A stretch of 64,000 nt of DNA from an uncultured Prolixibacteraceae bacterium (lineage in GTDB: Bacteria; Bacteroidota; Bacteroidia; Bacteroidales; Prolixibacteraceae). Shown here piece by piece: positions 17,748-26,220 of this stretch. The first letter of the stretch is position 1. The number at the start of each line of letters is the position of its first letter. Made by a program: the position numbers and the translations under genes. Location: NCBI GenBank assembly GCA_903834475.1, contig CAILJH010000062.1, positions 1-64,000 on the forward strand. Direction: 5' to 3'. The notes under the pieces are model-generated. The model was not told the DNA's origin and made no database searches. It saw only the letters and a list, made by a program, of their open reading frames with translations.

Positions 17748-19046
17748 ATGATCTGGAACGAAAAGATGGAGTGTGCAAGTCGCGACGAAATGAGAGCGGT
17801 TCAGACGATAAGACTGAAAGAGACAGTCGAAAGAATATACCACAGTGTACCGAGCTACCGGCAAAAAATGCAGGAAGCCAACCTGGTTCCAAGAGATATC
17901 CGGTCGATTGATGATCTGTGCAAACTCCCGTTTACAATTAAAAACGATTTGCGCGACAATTACCCGTTTGGAATGTTTACCGTTCCGATGAGTGAGATTG
18001 TCCGGATTCATGCTTCTTCAGGAACGACGGGAAAACCCACAGTGGTTGGATATACCCGCAAAGACTTGAATAGCTGGTCGGAGGTGGTGACCCGCTCGCT
18101 TTGCATGGCCGGGGTTCACCGCGATGATATCGTTCAGGTTGCATATGGTTATGGACTTTTCACCGGAGGTTTGGGTCTGCACTACGGATGCGAAAATCTG
18201 GGCGCTTCGGTAATTCCTATTTCAGGAGGAAATACAGATAAACAATTGCAGCTGATGCAGGATTTTGGAACTTCGGTAATTGCTTGCACACCTTCCTATT
18301 CGCTTTTTCTGGCTGAGGAAATGGAAGCCGCCGGAATAAAAAAAGAAGATCTGAAATTGCGTGTTGGGATTTTTGGAGCCGAACCCTGGACCGAAAATAT
18401 GCGCAGGGAAATAGAATCTAAATTGGGAATTAAAGCCATTGATATTTATGGTTTGAGTGAAATTATTGGCCCGGGTGTTTCCTGCGAATGCGAATATCAG
18501 GTCGGTATGCACATCAATGAAGATCATTTTGTGCCTGAAATTATTGATCCGATTACCTTGAAACCACTGCCTGCCGGAGAAATTGGCGAACTGGTTTTTA
18601 CCACCATCACAAAGGAAGGAATACCACTCATCCGGTACCGTACCCGCGACTTGACCCGTCTTAATTACGAAAAATGTGCCTGTGGCCGAACGCTGGTTCG
18701 AATGGAAAAATGTAAGGGCAGGAGCGACGACATGCTTATCATTCGCGGCGTGAACGTATTTCCTTCGCAAATTGAAAGCGTGTTGCTTGAAATGAGCGAA
18801 ACTGCCCCGCATTATTTGCTCATTGTTGAACGCGAAGGCAATCTGGACACGCTAAAACTCATGGTCGAAGTTCAGGAACAGTTTTTTTCTGATGAAATCA
18901 GACAACTGGAAGCATTGCGGAAAAAGATAACGCATAAACTTCAGAGTACATTGGGTATTTCGGTGGACGTAAAACTGGTTGAACCCAAAACCATCGAGCG
19001 CACAGCCGGAAAAGCCAAACGAGTAATTGACAACCGTAAATTGTAG
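17748..19046 (+). CDS. paaK: phenylacetate-CoA ligase (AMP-forming)
   Basis: 432 residues. ATP-binding signature [15 protein letters not shown] near 89-103, adenylation motif [15 protein letters not shown], and the C-terminal lid with [21 protein letters not shown]. It activates phenylacetate or another aryl acetate to the CoA thioester. In anaerobes without ring-cleavage paa genes it may instead act with indolepyruvate/phenylpyruvate oxidoreductases. An ACT-domain gene follows after 12 bp, a common PaaK companion. Confidence 0.93.
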   Translation: MIWNEKMECASRDEMRAVQTIRLKETVERIYHSVPSYRQKMQEANLVPRDIRSIDDLCKLPFTIKNDLRDNYPFGMFTVPMSEIVRIHASSGTTGKPTVVGYTRKDLNSWSEVVTRSLCMAGVHRDDIVQVAYGYGLFTGGLGLHYGCENLGASVIPISGGNTDKQLQLMQDFGTSVIACTPSYSLFLAEEMEAAGIKKEDLKLRVGIFGAEPWTENMRREIESKLGIKAIDIYGLSEIIGPGVSCECEYQVGMHINEDHFVPEIIDPITLKPLPAGEIGELVFTTITKEGIPLIRYRTRDLTRLNYEKCACGRTLVRMEKCKGRSDDMLIIRGVNVFPSQIESVLLEMSETAPHYLLIVEREGNLDTLKLMVEVQEQFFSDEIRQLEALRKKITHKLQSTLGISVDVKLVEPKTIERTAGKAKRVIDNRKL

Positions 19047-19058
19047 GAGGAAACCATC

Positions 19059-19487
19059 ATGATTATTAAACAACTCACCGTATTTCTTGAAAATAAAACC
19101 GGAAGGCTGAATGAAGTTTCGCAGCTTTTGGGCATTTCAGGTATTAATATATCTGCCATGACTTTAGCCGACACCTCAGAATTCGGTATTTTGCGCATGA
19201 TCGTTTCCGAACCTGAAAAGGCACTTTCGATCCTGAAAGATGCTGAATTTTCGGCCCGGCTGACCGATGTGATTTGCCTGAACAGCCCCAATGAACCGGG
19301 AGCACTGGCCAGGGCGCTGGATATTCTTTCCGGGGAAAGTGTGTTTATTGAGTATTTATACGCCTATTCGATGGACAACAAATCAGCCAATATCGTGCTG
19401 AAACCTGATAACATTCAGAAATGCATTGAAGTCCTTCAGAAACATAAAATGGAGTTGGTCAGCTCCAGCGAGATGTATAAGATCTAA
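19059..19487 (+). CDS. tandem ACT-domain protein associated with PaaK
   Basis: 142 residues made of two ACT domains (~1-68 and ~70-142; KQLTVFLENKTGRLNEVSQL, NEPGALARALDILS). ACT folds bind amino acids and regulate enzymes; this one probably senses an aromatic amino acid or modulates the ligase encoded 12 bp upstream. The final 99 bp (19389-19487) recur at 20242-20340 with 8 substitutions and no gaps, flanking the MNT-HEPN pair. So either this gene end or the downstream copy came with the inserted module. Confidence 0.88.
   Translation: MIIKQLTVFLENKTGRLNEVSQLLGISGINISAMTLADTSEFGILRMIVSEPEKALSILKDAEFSARLTDVICLNSPNEPGALARALDILSGESVFIEYLYAYSMDNKSANIVLKPDNIQKCIEVLQKHKMELVSSSEMYKI
19389..19487 (+). 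repeat. direct repeat copy A (3' end of the ACT gene)
   Basis: Aligns without gaps to 20242-20340 at a fixed offset of 853 bp; 91 of 99 bases identical by my count. Both copies end in a TAA codon in the same frame. Confidence 0.9.
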
Positions 19488-19525
19488 ACGATTTTCCTTA
19501 TATTCGTCAGAAATATCAATTCGTA

Positions 19526-19840
19526 ATGAAACCAAGAGAAGAAATCCTAAAGGCGATTAAACAGACTTTAAATGCGATTACTCCTGATGCGCGGATAATA
19601 CTTTACGGATCTCAGGCCAGAGGCGATGCACGGCCTGATTCGGATTGGGATATTTTGGTCATTTTGGATAAACTGAAAATCGAACCTTCTGATTTCGATA
19701 CGATTTCGTATCCAATCTACGAACTTGGCTGGGAAGAAGGTGAACATTTTTCAGCAAAACTCTATACCAAATCGGAATGGCAGAAGCGAAGTTTCACCCC
19801 TTTTTTCAAAAATGTTGAGAAGGAAGGTATCCAATTATGA
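19526..19840 (+). CDS. MNT-type nucleotidyltransferase (antitoxin of an MNT-HEPN pair)
   Basis: 104 residues. Minimal nucleotidyltransferase with Gly28-Ser29 (LYGSQARGDARPDSDWDIL) and Asp40/Asp42. In MNT-HEPN systems this protein AMPylates or otherwise blocks the HEPN ribonuclease. The stop overlaps the HEPN start by four bases (ATGA at 19837-19840), so translation is coupled. The pair sits between two copies of the ACT gene 3' end. Confidence 0.88.
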   Translation: MKPREEILKAIKQTLNAITPDARIILYGSQARGDARPDSDWDILVILDKLKIEPSDFDTISYPIYELGWEEGEHFSAKLYTKSEWQKRSFTPFFKNVEKEGIQL

Positions 19841-20235
19841 GTTTAACTGACGACGAACGGAATGCAATCGTGTCTTTTAGGATACAAAAAGCAAAAGATA
19901 CTTTAGCCGAAGCAGAAGGAATCTCCACGCTAAAATACTGGAATGCAGTAGCCAACAGGTTGTACTATTCCTGTTTTTACATGACAAGCGCCCTTTTAAT
20001 TCAAAATAATTTTTCAGCACAGACTCATAGTGGAGTTATTCATTTGTTCGGATTGCATTTCATCCGGACTGGCGTCATCTCGAAAGATGCAGGTAAACTG
20101 TACTCAAAACTTTTCGAACTCAGGCAGACTGGCGATTATGACGATTTATTCAATCTGACAGAAGAAGATGTCGCACCAATGATTCCATTGGTCCATCAAT
20201 TTTTGGATGAACTAAATGGAAAAATCACAAATTAA
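19837..20235 (+). CDS. HEPN-domain protein (putative RNase toxin of an MNT-HEPN pair)
   Basis: 132 residues, all helical. HEPN features: SFRIQKAKDTLAEAEG at the start, the NRLYYSCFYMTSALL helix, and ELRQTGDYDDL near residue 100. A canonical Rx4-6H catalytic motif is not clearly readable, so activity is uncertain. The stop codon is immediately followed, in the same frame, by the duplicated ACT tail, so a nonsense suppression or single base change would fuse the two. Confidence 0.85.
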   Translation: MSLTDDERNAIVSFRIQKAKDTLAEAEGISTLKYWNAVANRLYYSCFYMTSALLIQNNFSAQTHSGVIHLFGLHFIRTGVISKDAGKLYSKLFELRQTGDYDDLFNLTEEDVAPMIPLVHQFLDELNGKITN

Positions 20236-20340
20236 CCTGCTAATATCGTGCTGAAACCTCATAACATTCAGAAATGCATCGAAGTCCTTCAGAAACATAA
20301 ACTGGAGTTGGTGAGCGCAAGCGAGATGTATAAAATATAA
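20236..20340 (+). pseudogene. orphan 3' fragment of the ACT gene (direct repeat copy B)
   Basis: 35 codons (PANIVLKPHNIQKC...EMYKI-stop) equal to the ACT protein's C-terminus with Asp to His, Met to Leu and Ser to Ala changes; other differences are silent. It has no start codon and begins directly after the HEPN stop. Downstream traces of similarity to the ACT gene's own 3' flank (TTCCTT, GTCA) suggest the repeat reaches slightly past the stop. Confidence 0.88.
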
Positions 20341-20380
20341 ATTCCTTGTCTGTCATAAAACTGAACTACGGTTCGTTTGT

Positions 20381-20388
20381 TATCTTTG
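20381..20388 (+). promoter_or_regulatory. candidate pheA promoter (TATCTTTG)
   Basis: TAnnTTTG match 68 bp before pheA, implying a leader of about 60 nt; no clear -33 TTG. Confidence 0.4.
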
Positions 20389-20456
20389 CAAACTTAAATT
20401 TACGGGAGACATCAGTATATTTTTCTTAAATTGCCCGACTCGATACATATAAAACA

Positions 20457-21293
20457 ATGAAAAAAATAGCCATACAAGGAATAGCTGGTTCGTTTCACGA
20501 AGATGCTGCCAGAAAGTACTTTGAAGATGAAATAAAAGTAGTGGAATGCAAATCGTTTACCAGCGTCTGCAATTTGATTGATGCTGATGAAGTTAGTATT
20601 GCCGTTATGGCCATCGAAAACTCGATTGCAGGCAGTCTGTTGCAGAACTACGCACTAATCCGCGAATATCATTTAAAGGTTATTGGCGAGATTTATATTC
20701 ACATTCAGATGAACCTGATGGCTAATCCGGGTGTCACAAAAGCTGATATCAAGACCATTTATTCGCATCCGATTGCCATTAAACAATGTGCTGAATACCT
20801 CGAGAAAAACTATCCGGATGTTCATCTGATCGAAAATCAGGATACCGCAGCATCAGGAAAATTGGTTCACGATGAAAAATTAATGGATGCAGCTGCGATT
20901 GGAAACCTCCGCACAGCCGAACTTTACGGGCTTGAAATCTTAGAAACCGGCCTCGAAACCAATTCGAAAAATTATACCCGGTTCCTGATTTTATCCAAAC
21001 ATGCCAGACCTAACGAACTAAGCAACAAGGCTTCGTTGTGCTTCGAAGTTGGCCATTATTACGGCGCTTTAGCCAATGTCCTGAATACTTTTGCGGAAAA
21101 TAAAATCAACCTTACCAAGATACAATCGGTGCCAATCATTGGAAAACCAAACGAATACACTTTCCATATTGATGTGGAATGGGATTCAGTGGAAAATTAC
21201 GAGAGAGCCCTTCATGCTATTCTTAAAAATGTTTCAAGTCTTTCGGTTTTAGGTGAATACGTACGTGGCGAATTAGCAATTCACAATCAATAA
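20457..21293 (+). CDS. pheA: prephenate dehydratase
   Basis: 278 residues, monofunctional (no chorismate mutase domain). Catalytic domain with GIAGSFHEDAARKYF at the start and NYTRFLIL (Thr-Arg-Phe catalytic motif) near 177-184; C-terminal ACT domain with GALANVLNTFAENKINLTKI. The usual ESRP Phe-binding motif reads QSVP, so feedback control may differ. It converts prephenate to phenylpyruvate, the last common step before transamination by a gene such as the aminotransferase downstream. Confidence 0.93.
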   Translation: MKKIAIQGIAGSFHEDAARKYFEDEIKVVECKSFTSVCNLIDADEVSIAVMAIENSIAGSLLQNYALIREYHLKVIGEIYIHIQMNLMANPGVTKADIKTIYSHPIAIKQCAEYLEKNYPDVHLIENQDTAASGKLVHDEKLMDAAAIGNLRTAELYGLEILETGLETNSKNYTRFLILSKHARPNELSNKASLCFEVGHYYGALANVLNTFAENKINLTKIQSVPIIGKPNEYTFHIDVEWDSVENYERALHAILKNVSSLSVLGEYVRGELAIHNQ

Positions 21294-21303
21294 AATAAAG
21301 TTT

Positions 21304-21828
21304 ATGAGTAAAATTGGATTATTTTTCGGTCCTTTAAAAGGTTCAGTCAACCGTGTTGCTGAAAAAATAAAAATCGCATTGGGCGAACAGAATGTAGATA
21401 TGATCTCTGTGAATGATGCCGGAGTTGCTGATCTTGAAAAGTACGACCGCATCATTTTCGGAATATCAACCGTTGGTAAAGAAACCTGGGATTCTACCCA
21501 TTCAAACTCCGACTGGAGTAAATTCTTTCCTAACATCACCAAGGTCGACTTCTCAGGAAAAACAGTCGCCATATTTGGATTGGGCGATCATGTGACCTAT
21601 TCAAGTCATTTTGTGAATGCCATTGGTGTTCTGGCAAACGATCTCCTGAAAAAAAATGCCACAATCATCGGTCAGGTTGATCCATCAGGATACGAATTCG
21701 ACGATTCGGAAGCCGTGATGGATGGAAAGTTTGTTGGTCTTCCGATAGACGAGGATTTTGAGTCGGAACTGACTGATGAACGTATCGCCAACTGGTTGAA
21801 AAGCATAAAACCGGCTTTTGGCCTTTGA
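21304..21828 (+). CDS. flavodoxin
   Basis: 174 residues. Long-chain flavodoxin fold; FMN-ring loops look normal (STVGKETWDSTHSNSDW and GLGDHVTYSSHFVNAIG). The phosphate loop near residue 9 reads FGPLKGSVNRVAEKI instead of the usual S/T-x-T-G-x-T, so FMN phosphate binding must differ. It may carry electrons for the ferredoxin oxidoreductase complex encoded nearby. It lies 10 bp after pheA and is probably co-transcribed. Confidence 0.85.
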   Translation: MSKIGLFFGPLKGSVNRVAEKIKIALGEQNVDMISVNDAGVADLEKYDRIIFGISTVGKETWDSTHSNSDWSKFFPNITKVDFSGKTVAIFGLGDHVTYSSHFVNAIGVLANDLLKKNATIIGQVDPSGYEFDDSEAVMDGKFVGLPIDEDFESELTDERIANWLKSIKPAFGL

Positions 21829-22031
21829 AAATCCGAAACATGACAAAATACAGGTTCACATTTTAGCCTGAATTTCTGTCAATTCACAACAGGGAAGGGC
21901 AGCCTGCTTTCATATTACTATTCGTGGACCGTTTGTGTTTCCGATTTGCTAAACATGCTTTGCAATAGCCTGAATTCATTTGATTTATCGCAAATACTTT
22001 GCTTATTTTTACCAAAATTCTTATTTCCCAG

Positions 22032-23342
22032 ATGGACAAAACGCCGGTAAAACACGAAATTATACAGAAATATCTCGAACAGCTAAGGATCGGCGATCCC
22101 GGAAAAGCTTCGATCCGTGAAATTGTGGCCTTGATTAACCTGATTGAAGAGGAAAGCAAAGTCAAATTTATACGCATGGAAATGGGTGTTCCCGGACTGC
22201 CGGCAGCAAAGGTTGGAGTTGAAGCTGAAATCAAGGCACTTCAATCGGGAGTTGCTTCAGTTTATCCGATGATGGACGGCATCAAACCGCTCAAATCCGA
22301 AGCTTCCCGTTTCATCAGGCAATTTATGGACATTGATATTGATCCTGCAAGTTGTATTCCTACTTCAGGAGCGATGCAGGGAACTTTTTCAGCTCTGCTG
22401 GTTGCCGGAAATGTGGATAAGAAAAAAGATACCACACTTTTCCTCGATCCGGGATTTCCCGTACAAAAACAGCAGATGACTGTGATGGGTCATAAATACG
22501 AGTCATTCGATGTTTTTGATTTCAGGGGAGAAAAACTTCGTGCCAAAATCGAATCATATTTAGCTGAAGGGAATATTAATTCAATGGTTTATTCAAACCC
22601 GAATAACCCAAGCTGGATTTGTTTTACAGAAGAAGAATTACAGATCATCGGCGAACTGGCCACCAAATACGATGTCATCGTAATGGAAGATCTGGCTTAC
22701 TTCGGGATGGATTTCAGGAAAGATTTATATACGCCGGGTGTACCGCCTTATCAGCCAACCGTTGCAAAATATACCGATCACTACATCTTATTTATTTCAG
22801 CATCCAAAATATTTTCGTATGCCGGTCAGCGTTGTGCCATCATGGCAATTTCGAATTCCCTGTGGAACCGTCAGTATGAAAACCTGCAAGCCCGTTTCGG
22901 CAGCAAGCCGTTCGGATTTACTATCGTAATGCAGGTTTTGTACGCGCTTTCTTCAGGAATAACACATTCAACCCAACATGCTTTGACGGCTATGCTTAAA
23001 GCAGCAAGCGACGGTGAATTCAATTTTATTGAAGACGTAAAAGAATATGGCCGGAAAGCGAAAATCATGAAAGATTTATTTGTGGACAATGGGTTTATAA
23101 TCGTTTACGAAAAAGATGGTGATGAGCCAATTGCCGACGGATTCTACTTTACTGTTGGATATCCCGGTATGACCGGAGGTGAACTTTTAGCAAACCTTCT
23201 GCATTACGGAATCAGCGCAATTACCTTGAAAAATACGGGTAGCGAAAAGGAAGGTTTGCGGGCTTGTGTTTCGCATGTAAAACGCGCGCAATTTGATGAC
23301 CTTGAGAATCGGCTGAAACTTTTTAACGAAAACTTCGGATAA
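22032..23342 (+). CDS. PLP-dependent class I/II aminotransferase
   Basis: 436 residues from the ATG at 22032; the frame extends to 21999 but without family support. Fold-type I signatures: SNPNNPSWICFTEEEL (substrate Asn), VMEDLAYFGMDF (PLP Asp/Tyr) and SASKIFSYAGQR with the Schiff-base Lys. Substrate not determinable; in this pathway context an aromatic aminotransferase working with PheA is plausible. A Crp/Fnr gene begins 3 bp after the stop, so the two are one operon. Confidence 0.88.
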   Translation: MDKTPVKHEIIQKYLEQLRIGDPGKASIREIVALINLIEEESKVKFIRMEMGVPGLPAAKVGVEAEIKALQSGVASVYPMMDGIKPLKSEASRFIRQFMDIDIDPASCIPTSGAMQGTFSALLVAGNVDKKKDTTLFLDPGFPVQKQQMTVMGHKYESFDVFDFRGEKLRAKIESYLAEGNINSMVYSNPNNPSWICFTEEELQIIGELATKYDVIVMEDLAYFGMDFRKDLYTPGVPPYQPTVAKYTDHYILFISASKIFSYAGQRCAIMAISNSLWNRQYENLQARFGSKPFGFTIVMQVLYALSSGITHSTQHALTAMLKAASDGEFNFIEDVKEYGRKAKIMKDLFVDNGFIIVYEKDGDEPIADGFYFTVGYPGMTGGELLANLLHYGISAITLKNTGSEKEGLRACVSHVKRAQFDDLENRLKLFNENFG

Positions 23343-23345
23343 AAA

Positions 23346-23918
23346 ATGAGCACAGGGGTCAATGATCTGTTCATCGGTTACAATCAGACGTTAATGCAAC
23401 TGAAAGAATATTTTGCAGAGATTGCCCCTGTAAAACTGAAGAAGGGAGAGGTGTTTCTGGATTATGGCGATCAGTCACAAAAACTCGGAATTGTGCTCGA
23501 CGGATTACTTTACTCTTCATATGTATCGGATAACGGACAAGAATGGATATCCAATTTTTTCTATCCTCCGAATCACGCGATTATCAGTAGCCACGAAAGT
23601 TTTTTATTGGGCAAAAAATCTGCTGAATCCATTCGTGCCTACGAAAATTCCACAATTATTTTCATTTCCAAGTCGGAATATGACGCTCTTACCACGCAAA
23701 ATTCACAGTTGGAGCACATGGTAAGGGTTATTGCTGAAGAAAGTTATGTTCATGCACTCAAACGGGTATATGATTTCCAGTCGTTGACTGCATCTCAAAG
23801 GGTCCGGAAATTTATATCAGAAAACGGTGATCTGGTATCGCGCGTGCAGAGGCAGCACATCGCCTCATATCTTGGAATTCACCGGAATATATTTACCAGG
23901 ATACTGCATAAAATCTGA
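23346..23918 (+). CDS. Crp/Fnr-family transcriptional regulator
   Basis: 190 residues: cyclic-nucleotide-binding-like beta roll (~20-115; LKKGEVFLDYGDQSQKLGIVLDG) and a C-terminal helix-turn-helix (RQHIASYLGIHRNIFTRIL). No N-terminal cysteine cluster, so it is not an Fe-S Fnr. Effector unknown. It starts 3 bp after the aminotransferase and sits just before the kor operon, which has a GCAAC-TTTT-GTTGC palindrome in its promoter; direct control of kor is a reasonable guess. Confidence 0.87.
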   Translation: MSTGVNDLFIGYNQTLMQLKEYFAEIAPVKLKKGEVFLDYGDQSQKLGIVLDGLLYSSYVSDNGQEWISNFFYPPNHAIISSHESFLLGKKSAESIRAYENSTIIFISKSEYDALTTQNSQLEHMVRVIAEESYVHALKRVYDFQSLTASQRVRKFISENGDLVSRVQRQHIASYLGIHRNIFTRILHKI

Positions 23919-23922
23919 TTTC

Positions 23923-23936
23923 GCAACTTTTGTTGC
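23923..23936. promoter_or_regulatory. candidate operator palindrome upstream of the kor operon
   Basis: GCAAC-TTTT-GTTGC, perfect 5-bp arms, five bases after the regulator stop. It overlaps the candidate -33 TTG (23933-23935) of the kor promoter. Could also be a short terminator stem. Confidence 0.4.
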
Positions 23937-23958
23937 ATATCCGGGGGACAAGTTCAGT

Positions 23959-23966
23959 TAATTTTG
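23959..23966 (+). promoter_or_regulatory. candidate kor operon promoter (TAATTTTG)
   Basis: TAnnTTTG match 53 bp before the ferredoxin gene; TTG at 23933-23935 with a 23-bp spacer, slightly long. Confidence 0.45.
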
Positions 23967-24018
23967 CATCAACTGACTCAGTTTAAGTGAATACAATAAC
24001 ATCAATAAAAATAGAATC

Positions 24019-24276
24019 ATGGCAAAAGTTATTGGAGCGGTAGTAGTCGACAACGAAGAATGTAAAGGTTGTGGCCTCTGCGTGGTGGCATGCCCTCAGG
24101 ATGCTTTAAGTCAAAACAAACAGGTTAACGGCCGCGGATACCATTATTCATTTATGAAGAATCCGCAGGCCTGCATCGGATGTTCAAACTGCGCAACCGT
24201 TTGCCCCGACTCCTGCATTGTCGTCTATCGTGTGAAAATAAATGAAGTTCGTACTGAACCGGTATTGGTTTCATAA
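24019..24276 (+). CDS. korD: 2-oxoacid:ferredoxin oxidoreductase, delta subunit (2x4Fe-4S ferredoxin)
   Basis: 85 residues with two full [4Fe-4S] motifs, [12 protein letters not shown] and [12 protein letters not shown]. First gene of a four-gene operon whose other products are the alpha, beta and gamma subunits of a 2-oxoacid oxidoreductase. It passes electrons from the TPP site to ferredoxin (or flavodoxin). Symbol follows the 2-oxoglutarate enzyme; the related Vor enzyme cannot be excluded. Confidence 0.9.
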   Translation: MAKVIGAVVVDNEECKGCGLCVVACPQDALSQNKQVNGRGYHYSFMKNPQACIGCSNCATVCPDSCIVVYRVKINEVRTEPVLVS

Positions 24277-24325
24277 GCACTTTGGGCACCTTTTAAACAG
24301 ACCATAAATCTAAAATCAAAGCATA

Positions 24326-25411
24326 ATGGGAGAATTAAGATTAATGAAGGGAAATGAAGTCATTGCCGAGGCTGCCATTCGCTGTGGTTGCGACGGATAT
24401 TTCGGCTACCCCATAACCCCTCAGTCAGAAATAATGGAAACCCTGATGGATCGCGAACCATGGAATGAAACTGGCATGGTTGTTCTGCAGGCCGAAAGTG
24501 AAATTGCTTCCATACATATGGTACATGGAGCTGCAGGCTCCGGAAAAAAAGTTATGACCTCATCCTCAAGCCCCGGAATCAGCTTAATGGCTGAAGGGAT
24601 ATCCTATATTGCAGGCGCTGAATTACCGTGCCTGATTGTGAATGTTCAGCGTGGCGGACCGGGTTTAGGAACCATTCAACCATCCCAGGCGGATTACTTC
24701 CAGTCGACCAAAGGCGGAGGACACGGTGATTACCGGTTGATTGTACTTGCTCCATCGTCGGTTCAGGAAATGAATGACTTTGTTGAAACCGGCTTTAAAC
24801 TGGCTTTCAAATATCGCAATCCTGCAATGATTCTGACTGATGGTGTAATTGGCCAGATGATGGAAAAAGTTGTATTAGCCGACTATATTCCAAGAGTTAC
24901 TGATGAAGAAATTGACCGCAGACATGGCTCATGGGTAACCAACGGACGCAAACCGAACCGTGGACGAAATATCATCACTTCTCTTGAAATGGATTCCCTG
25001 AAAATGGAGCACAACAATATTCGCCTTCAGGATAAATATGCCAAAATGGAAGAAGAAGATGTGCTTTTTGAAGAAGTGCAATGCGAAGACGCTGAATACC
25101 TTTTGGTTGCCTTTGGTTCGTCTGCCCGTATCTGTCAGAAGGCTGTCGATCAGTGTCGTGAGAAAGGCATAAAAGTAGGCCTTTTGCGACCCATTACTTT
25201 GTTCCCATTTCCAAAAAAACCGATCGCAGCGCTGGCAAAACGTGTAAAAGGAATGCTGGTCGTTGAAATGAATGCCGGACAAATGGTCGAAGATGTTCAG
25301 CTTGCCGCCGGATGTAATATTCCGGTAAAACACTTCGGAAGAATGGGTGGTATTATTCCGAGTCCCGCAGAAGTGGTGGAGGCTCTCGAACAAAAACTGA
25401 TAGGAGGATAA
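24326..25411 (+). CDS. korA: 2-oxoacid:ferredoxin oxidoreductase, alpha subunit
   Basis: 361 residues. Pyrimidine-binding domain with GYPITPQSEIME near the N-terminus, AGSGKKVMTSSSSPGISLM, and domain II after ~240 (LLVAFGSSARICQKAVD). Separate alpha subunit without the gamma domain, as in Kor/Vor enzymes. Oxidatively decarboxylates a 2-oxoacid to its acyl-CoA, or runs in reverse for CO2 fixation. korB starts 3 bp after the stop. Confidence 0.9.
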   Translation: MGELRLMKGNEVIAEAAIRCGCDGYFGYPITPQSEIMETLMDREPWNETGMVVLQAESEIASIHMVHGAAGSGKKVMTSSSSPGISLMAEGISYIAGAELPCLIVNVQRGGPGLGTIQPSQADYFQSTKGGGHGDYRLIVLAPSSVQEMNDFVETGFKLAFKYRNPAMILTDGVIGQMMEKVVLADYIPRVTDEEIDRRHGSWVTNGRKPNRGRNIITSLEMDSLKMEHNNIRLQDKYAKMEEEDVLFEEVQCEDAEYLLVAFGSSARICQKAVDQCREKGIKVGLLRPITLFPFPKKPIAALAKRVKGMLVVEMNAGQMVEDVQLAAGCNIPVKHFGRMGGIIPSPAEVVEALEQKLIGG

Positions 25412-25414
25412 TTT

Positions 25415-26215
25415 ATGAACTTGGCAGATATTATTAATCCAAATAACCTGGTTTACGAGAAACCAAAATTACTGACCGAAAATACGATGCATTACTGTCC
25501 GGGTTGTAGCCACGGAGTGGTGCATAAACTGCTTGCCGAGGTTATCCTTGATCTGGATATTCAGGAAAAAACCATTGGCGTTTCGCCGGTAGGATGTGCC
25601 GTTTTTGCATACAATTATATTGAAATCGACTGGCAGGAAGCCGCTCACGGAAGAGCGCCTGCTGTTGCTACCGGTATTGCCCGCTGCAATCCTGATAAAG
25701 TGGTTTTCACCTATCAGGGTGACGGCGATTTAGCTTCGATTGGTGCAGCTGAAATTTTACACGCCTGTAACCGCGGCGAAAACATAGTAGTCATTTTTGT
25801 AAACAACGGAATATATGGAATGACCGGTGGCCAAATGGCACCAACTACGCTGATAGGCCAGGTTACCGCTACCACTCCCAACGGCCGTGATGCCGGCAGA
25901 AACGGATATCCTTTAAAAATTACCGAATTGATTGCCCAATTACCCGGCACTTCCTATGTGACGCGTCAATCGGTTCATACACCGGCATCAATTCGTAAAT
26001 GTAAAAAGGCAATTTCCAAAGCATTTCAGGCGGCAATCGATAAAAAAGGAACTTCGTTTGTAGAAGTGGTTTCAACCTGTAACATGAACTGGAAACTGAG
26101 TCCGGTAAAAGCAAACGAGTGGATGGTTGACAATATGTTCCCATTCTACCAGCCCGGCGACCTCAAAGACAGCACAAAAACTGATCCTGCAAGTTATACA
26201 CCACTTAAAAACTAA
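25415..26215 (+). CDS. korB: 2-oxoacid:ferredoxin oxidoreductase, beta subunit (TPP-binding)
   Basis: 266 residues. HYCPGCSHGVVHKL provides early Cys residues; the thiamine-pyrophosphate motif is GDGDLASIG...NNGIYGMTGGQMAPTT (GDG to NN spacing normal). Binds TPP and Mg and forms the active site with KorA. Lies between korA and korC with gaps of 3 and 5 bp. Confidence 0.92.
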   Translation: MNLADIINPNNLVYEKPKLLTENTMHYCPGCSHGVVHKLLAEVILDLDIQEKTIGVSPVGCAVFAYNYIEIDWQEAAHGRAPAVATGIARCNPDKVVFTYQGDGDLASIGAAEILHACNRGENIVVIFVNNGIYGMTGGQMAPTTLIGQVTATTPNGRDAGRNGYPLKITELIAQLPGTSYVTRQSVHTPASIRKCKKAISKAFQAAIDKKGTSFVEVVSTCNMNWKLSPVKANEWMVDNMFPFYQPGDLKDSTKTDPASYTPLKN

Positions 26216-26220
26216 AACTG

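Noticed and set aside
18222-18812. 196-codon minus-strand ORF inside paaK
   Set aside because: Antisense shadow of a clearly real gene.
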